Assembly (NCBI RefSeq): GCF_033096465.1
Contig: NZ_AP028156.1
Span: 367,501-431,500, forward strand
Direction: 5' to 3'
Source: Blautia luti
GTDB taxonomy: Bacteria > Bacillota > Clostridia > Lachnospirales > Lachnospiraceae
DNA: 64,000 nt
The stretch's first letter is position 1; every line of letters begins with the position of its first letter. Both the position numbers and the translations under genes were made by a program. Shown in pieces: positions 16,056 through 24,120 of the stretch. The notes under the pieces were generated by a model. The model was given only the letters and a program-made list of their open reading frames with translations, was not told where the DNA came from and did not search any database.

Positions 16056-16613
16056 ATGAAAGACAATGAAATCATATCTTTGTTTGAGCTAAGGGATGAG
16101 CATGCGATTGAAGCATTGAGCGACAAGTATCATCCTTACTGCTATAAGATTGCCTGGAATCTGCTTACAAATAAAGAAGATTCGGAAGAATGCCTGAATG
16201 ATACCTGGTTTTCGGTCTGGTCGCTGATCCCGCCGAAGAAGCCTTCTGTATTATCACATTTTTGTGGCAGGATCACGAGAAATTTAAGCATTGACCGCCT
16301 GCGCAAAAAATATGCTGACAGGCGCCCGGATGTACATATGGCAGACGTTTTGGGTGAAATGGATCAGCTGAGTGTTACCTATACCATTGAAGATCAGCTG
16401 GCAGAAAAAGAACTGTTGGAAATTATCAATGATTTTCTTGGAAAAATGAATGCAGAGGACAGAGATATTTTCGTGAGAAGATACTGGTTTTTTGATTCTG
16501 TTGCGGCGATTGCCAAGAGGCATGCGGTGTCCGTCGGAAGTGTGAAAATGAATCTGTACCGGAGCAGAAAGAAGCTGTTGAAGGTCTTAAAAAAGGAAGG
16601 AAAACACTTATGA
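16056..16613 (+). CDS. ECF-type RNA polymerase sigma factor
   Basis: This 185-aa protein has sigma region 2 at about residues 10-80 (IEALSDKYHPYCYKIAWNLL, DSEECLNDTWFSVW, FCGRITRNLSIDRLRKK) and region 4 at about 125-180 (MNAEDRDIFVRRYWFFDSVAAIAKRHAVSVGSVKMNLYRSRKKL). There is no region 1 or 3. GAGGAGG precedes the ATG. The stop overlaps the start of the anti-sigma gene (ATGA), so both are made in fixed ratio. The promoter P1 just upstream resembles those of other genes in the region, which suggests autoregulation. Confidence 0.94.
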   Translation: MKDNEIISLFELRDEHAIEALSDKYHPYCYKIAWNLLTNKEDSEECLNDTWFSVWSLIPPKKPSVLSHFCGRITRNLSIDRLRKKYADRRPDVHMADVLGEMDQLSVTYTIEDQLAEKELLEIINDFLGKMNAEDRDIFVRRYWFFDSVAAIAKRHAVSVGSVKMNLYRSRKKLLKVLKKEGKHL

Positions 16614-17794
16614 AAAAATTCGATTTTTCAAAAGAATTTGGCAATATTGATCCGAAATATATCAGCGAAGCAGAGGGAGAATGGAAAGGGAAGAAAAAAG
16701 CCTGGGCGCCATCATTCTGGAGTAAACTGGCAGTTGCCTGCGTGATCCTGGCACTGATTTCCACTGTCCTATCGAACCCGAAAGTGCAGGCTGCGATTAA
16801 AAGTCTTGCTTTATCCATAGGAGAAACTCTGGGATTTCAGAAGGAAATTGAGTCCTACACGGAGGATTTGAACATATCCAGGAGCGATCAGGGAATCACT
16901 GTGAACTTAAAAGAAGTTGTTCTGGATGAAGGTGTTTTGCTGTTCAGAGTGCATGCAGAAATTGATGCTCCTGAAGAAAATCAGCAGGAAAAATCTGTAG
17001 ATATTTCATCTTTTAAGAATACGGGAATTACACTTGATATGGACAAAACAACAATAAACGGACAGAAGCTTGATGAATATATGAATGCGGAATATTCTCC
17101 TTATTCTGTGGATGATTTATTAGACGCAGATGCCGACAGAGATGAAGAGGAATATGACCGTGTACAGGAGTATCGCTTTCATGCACCGACAGATCTCGGA
17201 GAAAATCCAGAAGTACATTTTGTACTCAATGCGTATGACTATGATGACTGGGAGAAATCTGTAGCAGAATTTACATTTGATTTCAATATTTCGCGAGAAA
17301 AAATCCTGAAGCAGACAACGAATAAAAAACTGGAAAATATTTCTGTTCAGACGGAAGAAGGCACGGTAACACTGAAAGATATTTTCCTGAACAAGTTACA
17401 AAGCAGTATCTCAGCAGATGTGCCGGAAAAACTGTTTCAGAAGTATGATGTTGAGCTGCGTGGAACGGACAGTAAAGGAAACAAAGTGCGGTATGAACTG
17501 AGAGACGATGCAGAAACAGGCGCCATCAATCGGATCTGGAAATTTAAGACAGATTTCTGGAGAACTTATGGAAGTGCAGGAGATGATGAAAGACCGGAAA
17601 TTCCTGATCCTGAGAGTGAATATCTGGAATTACAGTTTTATCTGAAATGTGATGATATAATGGAAAGCAGTGTTACTGAAACGTATGATTTAGATGATGA
17701 TACTTATGCCGAGGAGGAAGGCAAAGTCTATGATGCTTCAGATGATTCTGCATGGAAAGCTGTTGGAGAGAAGATACGGATCAATATCAGATGA
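16610..17794 (+). CDS. membrane anti-sigma factor, DUF4179-like
   Basis: This 394-aa protein has a short cytoplasmic N-terminus (about 1-42, starting MKKFDFSKEFGNIDPKYISEAE), which would hold the sigma factor. A single membrane helix spans about 44-62. A large extracellular part begins with VQAAIKSLALSIGETLGFQ followed by beta-rich domains. This is the layout of the DUF4179 anti-sigma proteins paired with ECF factors in Lachnospiraceae. The outer domain is acidic and may sense a wall or peptide signal, but no ligand is known. The four-base overlap with the sigma gene supports pairing. Confidence 0.87.
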   Translation: MKKFDFSKEFGNIDPKYISEAEGEWKGKKKAWAPSFWSKLAVACVILALISTVLSNPKVQAAIKSLALSIGETLGFQKEIESYTEDLNISRSDQGITVNLKEVVLDEGVLLFRVHAEIDAPEENQQEKSVDISSFKNTGITLDMDKTTINGQKLDEYMNAEYSPYSVDDLLDADADRDEEEYDRVQEYRFHAPTDLGENPEVHFVLNAYDYDDWEKSVAEFTFDFNISREKILKQTTNKKLENISVQTEEGTVTLKDIFLNKLQSSISADVPEKLFQKYDVELRGTDSKGNKVRYELRDDAETGAINRIWKFKTDFWRTYGSAGDDERPEIPDPESEYLELQFYLKCDDIMESSVTETYDLDDDTYAEEEGKVYDASDDSAWKAVGEKIRINIR

Positions 17795-17814
17795 AAGTAA
17801 GGAGGAACTGAGAA

Positions 17815-17991
17815 ATGAAGAAAAAATTGATTGCATTAATCGTGGCAGGGGAATTGTTAATATTCAGTGGAGTAGTCCTGGGATATTATCATCCGGTTGC
17901 AGGAAGTATCTTTGAAATAATTGGAGGGCTGTTGAACCTTTGCTTCTTTATACTGCTGCTGGTATATGCTAAGAAGAATAAAAAGAAATAA
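17815..17991 (+). CDS. small two-helix membrane protein
   Basis: This 58-aa frame starts at ATG 17815 behind GGAGGAACTGAGAA and ends at TAA 17989-17991. Two hydrophobic stretches (about residues 4-22 and 30-52) are joined by a short polar turn, and the C-terminus is a run of lysines. This predicts a hairpin in the membrane with both ends in the cytoplasm. It lies 20 bases after the anti-sigma gene and before the 179-aa gene, so it belongs to the sigma operon. No family is recognised. The strong ribosome site and membrane pattern make it a real gene. Confidence 0.75.
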   Translation: MKKKLIALIVAGELLIFSGVVLGYYHPVAGSIFEIIGGLLNLCFFILLLVYAKKNKKK

Positions 17992-18015
17992 GAACTTTCA
18001 ACAAGAGGTAAGAGC

Positions 18016-18555
18016 ATGAATTTTGATACATACAAAATCAAGGATGAATTGTTAGAAATTTATAGTGGCAGTGAAGAAACTTTCTGTGTCGGTAAAATTC
18101 TGTCCAAAAACAGGGATAGTATTCTTTTCAGATCTTATGATGCGCAGGGAAAGAACGATGGGTTACATTTTATAAAAAGCAGTCATATCAGCGAAATAAA
18201 ATCAAACACACAGTATTTAAGAAAAATGCAGTTATATTTAGCATACTGGAGAGAACAGGAGGATGCACCTTTAACTAACCCATTTAAGAAGCATCCTGCA
18301 TTGTCTGGGCTATTGGCATATGCGATGGAGAATAAGAAGATAATTACTGTTTTCTGCAGTTCCAAACCGGACGAATTGCTTACCGGTTATGTAGAGACAT
18401 ATGACAATAAAAAAATTAAATTGAACTGTGTGGATATGGAAACTGCCTGCATTTATGAAACTGCAACGCTGCTTAAAGAGGATATTTTTTATCTGGAAGT
18501 TGACAGTTTGGACAATGAATTACTGAAATATGCCAATGAGAAAATAGAGAGGTAA
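18016..18555 (+). CDS. hypothetical cytoplasmic protein in the sigma operon
   Basis: This 179-aa soluble protein appears to contain two similar beta-rich halves. The first (about 15-60) reads EIYSGSEETFCVGKILSKNRDSILFRSYDAQGKNDG and the second (about 110-170) reads TVFCSSKPDELLTGYVETYDNKKIKLNCVDMETA. A helical linker joins them. Each half has the GKI/GYV strand, a turn, and I-L/I-K-L strands, as in small Sm-like or PRC-like barrels. This is a pattern reading, not a family match. An AAGAGG ribosome site precedes the ATG. The tight spacing places it in the operon with the sigma factor and the M28 peptidase. Confidence 0.7.
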   Translation: MNFDTYKIKDELLEIYSGSEETFCVGKILSKNRDSILFRSYDAQGKNDGLHFIKSSHISEIKSNTQYLRKMQLYLAYWREQEDAPLTNPFKKHPALSGLLAYAMENKKIITVFCSSKPDELLTGYVETYDNKKIKLNCVDMETACIYETATLLKEDIFYLEVDSLDNELLKYANEKIER

Positions 18556-18582
18556 ACGATTAATCAGGGAAGGAGTGAACAG

Positions 18583-19572
18583 ATGAAAAAGATGATCATA
18601 TTTGCCTTAATTATGGCTATATCCGTAGCAACACCAATCCAGGCAATGGCAGAAAGTGTTACACAGTCTGACGTGGAAATGCAGCCTTCGGAACAGAACA
18701 TTGAGCAGATCATTGATGAGATTACGTCTGAACCGCATCCAATAAATTCTGATGCGATCCAGAATGTAAAGGAATACATCATCCAATATTGGGGTGATTT
18801 GGGATATGACGAGATAGAATGTCAGAAGTTTGAATATAATGATGAAAATAATGAGAATGCAATACGGCGTTCCTCACAGGCAGATGTATTTCTGGCACCA
18901 ACGGCCGAAAATGCAACTATTGACGGCACTGGTGAAAATATTATTGTGACAAAAAAGTCATTCACTGATATGACGAAAAATCTGATCATAAGTGCCCATT
19001 ATGACAGTGCAGAAGATTCGGTAGGAGCCAATGATAACGGTTCCGGAGTGGCAGCAGTACTTGAACTGGCAAGAATTTTAAAAGATACAGAGATGCCGTA
19101 TAATGTAAAATTCATCCTGTTTTCGGGCGAAGAAAAATATATGCTGGGTTCAAGATGGTATGTTGGCAATCTGTCTGAGGACGAGTGGAAGCAGATCATC
19201 GGAGTAATAAATATTGATACCATCGCAGAAAAAAGTGATCTGGGTTATATGGCGATGATCGAAGGAAACAAACGACCAGATGATATAGAGTATGACGATG
19301 AGAGACTGAAAAAACTGGCCGAGTTAAATAAAAACAGCATGTCAGATTTATTTACATCCAGTGACAGATTCTACCTGACAATGGCAACTAACAGTGACCA
19401 TTATCCATTTGCTTTGGTGGATATCCCGGCAGTTTCCATTGTCCAGGACTGGCAGGATGGATTGAACGTGAATGACAGTTCTGATGTAAAAGAGAATATG
19501 GATATGCAGAGGATTGTGGAAGTGATTGAGAAGGTTACGGAAGTGCTTTCTGAGATACCATCAAATAATTAA
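18583..19572 (+). CDS. secreted M28-family zinc peptidase
   Basis: This 329-aa protein begins with a signal peptide (MKKMIIFALIMAISVATPIQ, cleavage near AMA at residue 23). The M28 aminopeptidase core follows, with all five metal ligands visible: His in IISAHYDS, Asp in GANDNGSG, the Glu-Glu pair in LFSGEEKYMLGS, Asp in INIDTIAEK and His in NSDHYPFALVDIPA. It is expected to act outside the membrane on peptides. AAGGAG precedes the ATG. It closes the operon started by the ECF sigma gene, so the sigma factor may answer to extracellular peptides. Confidence 0.93.
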   Translation: MKKMIIFALIMAISVATPIQAMAESVTQSDVEMQPSEQNIEQIIDEITSEPHPINSDAIQNVKEYIIQYWGDLGYDEIECQKFEYNDENNENAIRRSSQADVFLAPTAENATIDGTGENIIVTKKSFTDMTKNLIISAHYDSAEDSVGANDNGSGVAAVLELARILKDTEMPYNVKFILFSGEEKYMLGSRWYVGNLSEDEWKQIIGVINIDTIAEKSDLGYMAMIEGNKRPDDIEYDDERLKKLAELNKNSMSDLFTSSDRFYLTMATNSDHYPFALVDIPAVSIVQDWQDGLNVNDSSDVKENMDMQRIVEVIEKVTEVLSEIPSNN

Positions 19573-19658
19573 TAAAGAAGAGAGTAAAGCAGAGCCGGGA
19601 TTCGAAAGGGTCCCGGTTTTTTGCAAGTTTAAATGACAAAAGAAATTCTAATTTTTTT

Positions 19659-19687
19659 GTTATCACCCGGGATTTTTTACGATATAT
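19659..19687 (+). promoter_or_regulatory. ECF-type promoter P2
   Basis: GTTATC at 19659-19664 is followed 20 bases on by ACGATATAT at 19679-19687. The surrounding bases match promoter P1 (15992-16020) almost without change up to GTATGAG. Confidence 0.7.
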
Positions 19688-19740
19688 AGTATGAGCAGGA
19701 AAATTTTCTTTCGAAATACAAGACAAGGAGAAACAAAACG

Positions 19741-20238
19741 ATGAAAAAAGGAACAATGATGGTTTTTTCGGCATTATTGATGAGCTGCTTTTTAGCAGTT
19801 TCGGCAGAAGCTAAGAGCATCGAGAATGGTACTTACCGCGTATGCAAAAACGATATTTTTATTGACTATGATCAATTAAATTGCAAAAAGATCGTTACGA
19901 AAGTAAAAGATGACGGGTCATTCACTGCGATTGATCTGGGAGAGTGGTTAGAAGAACAGGATATTTATAATATTTCGGTAATTGAAGATGATGAAAATAC
20001 CGGCTATAAAAAAATGTTTTATGAAAGAAATCCAGAAAAAGAGGCATCAGATGAATTTTGTGATTCAGAAGATACTTCCTATATTGATTTCCAGGGATTG
20101 GTGTATGAGGGGGATGTTATCCGCAGTACGGATTCTTTCCAGGAAACGGTAACGGAAGTAAGTTTTGATGGAAGCTTCTATACGGAGACGGAAATGACAG
20201 GTCTGTATGTGGATGGAAAGACAACTCGAATTAAATAA
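19741..20238 (+). CDS. small secreted protein of the ECF regulon
   Basis: This 165-aa protein has a signal peptide (about 1-24, cleavage after AEA) and an acidic mature part without membrane anchor. Two cysteines in YRVCKNDIF and QLNCKKIV could form a disulphide. No known domain is recognised. The gene has the clearest ECF promoter (P2), identical in its core to that of the sigma gene. A decayed copy of the same gene lies at 22521. Its role may be as a signal, inhibitor or envelope factor of the sigma system, which is inference from regulation only. Confidence 0.75.
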   Translation: MKKGTMMVFSALLMSCFLAVSAEAKSIENGTYRVCKNDIFIDYDQLNCKKIVTKVKDDGSFTAIDLGEWLEEQDIYNISVIEDDENTGYKKMFYERNPEKEASDEFCDSEDTSYIDFQGLVYEGDVIRSTDSFQETVTEVSFDGSFYTETEMTGLYVDGKTTRIK

Positions 20239-20367
20239 TTTATGGAGAATAGAAGGGGCTATCGTGATGATATGCTCCTTTTTCATGCTATAATTCAAAA
20301 AAATATAAATTTTTTGAGACGATCATCAAAAAAATACGACTTTATAATTGAAAACATTTTTGAGGAG

Positions 20368-20931
20368 ATGAACATCATAGACGATATAAAAATCATAGAG
20401 CTTTATTTTGAAAGAAATGAGCAGGCGATTAAGGAAACGGATATAAAATATGGGAAGTTCTGTCGTAATATGGCCTATAAAATTCTGAATAATCACCAGG
20501 ATTCGGAAGAGTGTGTAAATACCACTTATTTAGAAATGTGGGATAGAATCCCACCGACAAGGCCTGCTAAATTTAAAGCTTATATTTCCAGAATTGTCAG
20601 AAGTACTTCTGTAGATAGAGTAAGGCATCTGACAGCTAAAAAGAGGTCGGCTGATATGGTTATGGCATTGGATGAACTTACAGAGGTACTGCCAGATGAA
20701 AGACATGCGCCTGGAAGGAACGATGAAGAGATTGGAAAATTGCTCAGTATTTTTCTTCGTAAACAAAAAGAAGAGGTTCAGAGGGTGTTTGTTCTAAAGT
20801 ATTTTTATTTCGAATCTAACAGGGCTATTGCGGAAAAATATGGTTTTACTGAACGCAAAGTAACGAATATGCTGGCCCGTACCAGAAATAAATTAAAAAA
20901 ATATCTGATTGAGGAGGGAATCTACATATGA
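20368..20931 (+). CDS. second ECF-type sigma factor
   Basis: The protein is about 188 aa from ATG 20368. It aligns along its length with the sigma factor at 16056. Region 2 reads CRNMAYKILNNHQDSEECVNTTYLEMWDRIPP and YISRIVRSTSVDRVR, and region 4 reads QRVFVLKYFYFESNRAIAEKYGFTERKVTNMLARTRNKLKK. I choose this ATG because the alignment with the first factor begins there. The 42 residues readable upstream have no homologous part. GAGG is only two bases before it, so initiation is not clear-cut. It overlaps the next short gene by four bases, in the same way as the first sigma/anti-sigma pair. Confidence 0.88.
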   Translation: MNIIDDIKIIELYFERNEQAIKETDIKYGKFCRNMAYKILNNHQDSEECVNTTYLEMWDRIPPTRPAKFKAYISRIVRSTSVDRVRHLTAKKRSADMVMALDELTEVLPDERHAPGRNDEEIGKLLSIFLRKQKEEVQRVFVLKYFYFESNRAIAEKYGFTERKVTNMLARTRNKLKKYLIEEGIYI

Positions 20932-21119
20932 ATATACCAAGAATTGTAAATGCTATCGGTTATATTGATGATGACCTTATCACGGCAGCACTGGAAGATC
21001 CGCCGAGGAAAAGGTATAATCTTATAATTAAATGGCTGTCGGCTTTCGCCTGTTTGGCACTGGTTATGATTATTCGATCTGTTTTCTGCAATAGTGAAGA
21101 GTATAAGTGCAGAGAATAA
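20928..21119 (+). pseudogene. truncated anti-sigma factor
   Basis: This 63-aa frame starts at the ATGA overlap with the sigma gene. It contains an N-terminal cytoplasmic segment of the anti-sigma type (NAIGYIDDDLITAALEDP) and a single membrane helix (about residues 33-52). It then ends after a few unrelated residues. The extracellular domain expected after the helix is missing. The sequence that follows immediately is a helicase fragment, so a deletion or insertion joined the two. The second sigma factor thus probably lacks its normal sensor, unless the short form still binds it. Confidence 0.75.
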
Positions 21120-22140
21120 CAAAAGATTAGAACCTGGATATTCATGTAATGGAAAAAAGAAGAACGCTATACAGCTTATTGTTGTAGGGGATTTTTTCCA
21201 GCTTCCACCAGTTATAAAAAAAGAAGATCGGGAAATTTTGGTGGAAATGTACGGAACAGAATATGAACAAGGTGAAACATGTGAGCGTGGATATGCGTTT
21301 TTTTCAAAAGCATGGAAAGAAATGAAGTTTCATTGTGTAAAGTTAGAAGAAGTTTGTCGACAGAAAGATGCAGAATTTCTTGGAATTTTGAATGACATAA
21401 AATATGGCAGGAACCTTCAGAATGTGATTGCGTATCTGGAAAGCAATCAGAGCAGTGATCTGATAGAAGAAGCACCTTATTTTGTTGGGACCAATGCGAA
21501 GGCAGATAAAATCAATCAGGCACACATGAGAGCCTTAGATGATAAAACAGAAAAGAAATTTTATGCTATTATTGAGGGCGATGTGACTTATGAGGACATT
21601 AAAAATATAAGTTATGCGAAACAGTCTCTGGTAGTAAATATTGGGGCAAAAGTGATGCTCACGGCGAATGATGCAAATGGCGAGTATGTGAATGGCACCA
21701 TGGGTACAATAATTGATATCAGTAAGGAAAGAGGAGATGCAACCTGTATACAAGTTCTTACAGATAAGGGAAAGAAGGTAGATGTATATAGGTATGAACG
21801 AGAAATCGAGAGACAAGATATAGAAGAACACAAAGAAAAAGGTGAAAACGGTGAAACTGTTACCGTAAAAAAGATAGTCAGAAAAATAGTAGGATCCTTT
21901 AAACAGTTTCCAATTAAAATTGCATGGGCGCTAAGCATCCATAAGTCGCAGGGACAAACCTTTAGCCAAGTTAACATTGATCCTCAGTGTTGGGATTCCG
22001 GGCAGTTTTATGTGGCAGTTTCAAGAGCAGAGTCCATAGAGGGAATCCATTTTATGGTCCCCATAATGAAACAGTATATTCGGACATTATCAGATGAAGT
22101 GATAAAGATTTTGAGAGAAAGTTTGTATTCGATAATATAA
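21094..22140 (+). pseudogene. Pif1/RecD-like helicase, 5'-truncated fragment
   Basis: About 335 residues match the C-terminal two thirds of Pif1-like superfamily 1B helicases. Motif II/III reads LIVVGDFFQLPPVI. A later segment reads NIGAKVMLTANDANGEYVNGTMGTI, and motif V/VI reads AWALSIHKSQGQTFSQVNID followed by GQFYVAVSRAESIEGI. The Walker A domain that should precede motif II is absent. The frame enters directly from the truncated anti-sigma gene near 21100-21130. Without the P loop it cannot be a helicase. It is probably the scar of a mobile element or of a larger deletion. Confidence 0.85.
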
Positions 22141-22152
22141 TAAAAAGCATAA

Positions 22153-22335
22153 TTATTTCGGGTGGGTAGAGTATCCGGCATTTCAGAAACTCTTGGAGAA
22201 TTCACCGTTGGAAGAGTAAAGCATATTTGCAAAGCAGGGGAAACTCTGGTTATGCCGGCAACAATCCCACATGCAGTTTACGCGGTAGAAAGATTCAAAA
22301 TGCTCCTGACAGTTGTATTTCTGGTGAATAGATAA
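22153..22335 (+). pseudogene. cupin-domain C-terminal fragment
   Basis: An open frame without a start codon reads a cupin end: ISETLGEFTVGRVKHICKAGETLVMPATIPHAVYAVE, split here only by reading, with the typical PxxxPHxxxA strand. It ends at TAA 22333-22335. No ribosome site or N-terminal half is present. It adds to the run of gene fragments that follows the truncated anti-sigma gene. Confidence 0.5.
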
Positions 22336-22446
22336 TTTTTAAAACATTATTTATATAAAAACAAGTATAAAGAAGACGTGAGTTACATCATCAAAATGAG
22401 GTGAATTAAGTCTTTTTTATTATTTGAAAAAATATTGAAAAAAAGT

Positions 22447-22474
22447 GTGACCAATGTAAAAAAATACGATATTT
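22447..22474 (+). promoter_or_regulatory. degenerate ECF-type promoter P3
   Basis: GTGACC at 22447-22452 and ACGATATTT at 22466-22474 match P1 and P2 with one changed -35 base and a one-base shorter spacer. It lies upstream of the decayed paralogue at 22521. Confidence 0.5.
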
Positions 22475-22520
22475 ATTATGTAAGACTTTTGACTATGATA
22501 ATAAATGGAGAAACAAAACG

Positions 22521-22885
22521 ATGAAAAAGGAATAATGATGGTTCTTTCCACATTACTGATGGACTGCTTTTTAGCAATTTCGGTAGAAGCTAAGAGTATC
22601 GAGAAGGATACTTACCGTATATGCAAAAACGAGATTTTTATTGACTATGATCAATTAAACTGCAAAAAGATTGTTACGGAAGTAAAAGATGACGGGGCAT
22701 TCATTGTAGTTGATCTGGGAGAGTGGTTAGAAGAACAGGATGTTTATGATATTTTTGTAATTGAAGATGATGAAAATAACGGCTATAAAAAACGTTTTAT
22801 GAAAGAAAGCTAGAAAAAGAGACATCAGATGAATTTCATGACTCAGAAGATACTTCCTATACTGATTTCCAGGGATTGGGAGATT
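22521..22885 (+). pseudogene. decayed paralogue of the secreted protein at 19741
   Basis: The DNA matches 19741-20100 closely, starting with the shared upstream GGAGAAACAAAACG. Two one-base deletions break it. The A run after the ATG is one shorter than in the intact copy, which leads to TAA within five codons. A second A is lost near 22790 in the run before CGTTTTATG, which leads to TAG at about 22811. The homology fades near 22885, before the C-terminal third. A restart at ATG 22534 could give about 90 residues, but it would lack a proper ribosome site. This is a duplicate in decay. Confidence 0.85.
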
Positions 22886-22961
22886 GCGGATATAAAGGAA
22901 TATGCATTATCCTGTTTTTATGTTATTATTGTAAATAAGAAAAATTTAGAGGGCAAAAGTT

Positions 22962-23825
22962 ATGAAATTTAGTGGAAGAATAAAAGATGTTAATAGCGAT
23001 TTTGAATTTTTAGAACAGTCTATAAGTGACGATGAAGCCCAACAATATTATGTGGACTGGATGGCAAAGTATAGGAAATATTTTCGCGATGGTTCAGAAA
23101 TAAAGACAATTATTATGGCAAACAGAAGTATTAGAGCAAGGCGAGAAATAATAACATCCGCAATACTTTTTGAAGAGTCGAAAGTTGCTCGTGATAATGG
23201 GTGCATTTCGGCAACGTACTTTTTAACGTACTATTCTTTATTTCACGCGATGTGGTCAGTATTATTTCTTAATAGTGATTTGAATAATAGTATTAGTGAA
23301 ATTACACATCAAAAATTAAAAAATTTATTTTGCGATTACTACACACGTAATAATTTTTTTGATGTGGATATGAAAGATTATATTACTAAACATAAGGATA
23401 TGCGCGAATTCTTTTCTTATAATGTGCCATTTAATATGATAGGTGATGCAATTGATTTTGATCTGATTGAACGGATAGTTCTAAAATGTTTCCAGTTGAC
23501 TAATTTACATAATAGTATGTTGGCTAAATGTTCAGGATTCTTAAATGTAACCGAAGAAAATATACCCTGGATTAAGACTTACTTTGCGGTATTTAATGGG
23601 AGAACAAGAGAGAATGGTAAAATGCTGGAAGATCCTTCAGAGGAACATCAACTTATAGAAATGCTTAAATATGGAATAAAAATTGAAAATTATGAAATAG
23701 AATTAAGCAATGACTGGGATGAAATGGGGTACGCGTACTATTTAGATGGTAAGTTTGATGAAGTTGCTGTAGATAGAGTAAAATCAAATGCATTAAATTT
23801 GGTATATAAGGCTATTCGATATTAA
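22962..23825 (+). CDS. hypothetical helical, HEPN-like protein
   Basis: This 287-aa soluble protein is much more AT-rich than the chromosome around it. It is mostly helical. A central segment ARDNGCISATYFLTYYSLFHAMWSVLFLNSDL followed by KLKNLFCDYYTRNNFFD resembles the paired helices of HEPN or nucleotidyltransferase-associated proteins, in which a Tyr/Ala-rich helix forms the core. A canonical RxxxxH motif is not evident, so RNase activity is not supported. No signal peptide or membrane span is present. It opens the AT-rich cluster that ends with the caspase gene. A role in defence is inferred from that company only. Confidence 0.65.
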   Translation: MKFSGRIKDVNSDFEFLEQSISDDEAQQYYVDWMAKYRKYFRDGSEIKTIIMANRSIRARREIITSAILFEESKVARDNGCISATYFLTYYSLFHAMWSVLFLNSDLNNSISEITHQKLKNLFCDYYTRNNFFDVDMKDYITKHKDMREFFSYNVPFNMIGDAIDFDLIERIVLKCFQLTNLHNSMLAKCSGFLNVTEENIPWIKTYFAVFNGRTRENGKMLEDPSEEHQLIEMLKYGIKIENYEIELSNDWDEMGYAYYLDGKFDEVAVDRVKSNALNLVYKAIRY

Positions 23826-23952
23826 TTTACAACAAAAGAGGATATAACTATCATGCATATCAATTGTGTTGACATCGGTGTAGAGCCAGGGTAAAATTAA
23901 GAAGGAAATATTTATAAAAGCAAGGAATTTATGTATACTTTTTGATATAGTA

Positions 23953-24030
23953 TATAATGTAAATGAGCGAGGTAATTTATTTTAAATGAGGTTTGGTAGC
24001 TGTTTGTTTAATACAAACAGCTTTTTTTCA
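23953..24030 (+). ncRNA. possible short transcript (promoter and terminator without a gene)
   Basis: TATAAT at 23953-23958 is followed by about 40 bases containing AAATGAG twice (near 23961 and 23984). A strong terminator follows: AGCTGTTTG and CAAACAGCT with a T7 tract, ending near 24028. The -35 box is weak. No gene fits inside; an eight-codon frame is present. It sits about 90 bases before the membrane-protein gene at 24121. A leader RNA or an antitoxin-like RNA is possible. Confidence 0.4.
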
Positions 24031-24120
24031 AAAGAAAGATGCGGAAAATAGTAGGCTAGTGGATTAATTTGGAGTTATTGTGGAAGAGAAAAATATTATA
24101 CAAAAAAGGAAAGGTTGGCA

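Noticed and set aside
22962..23825. HEPN ribonuclease with certainty
   Set aside because: A helical pattern fits, but the RxxxxH catalytic motif is not evident, so the call is kept as HEPN-like only.
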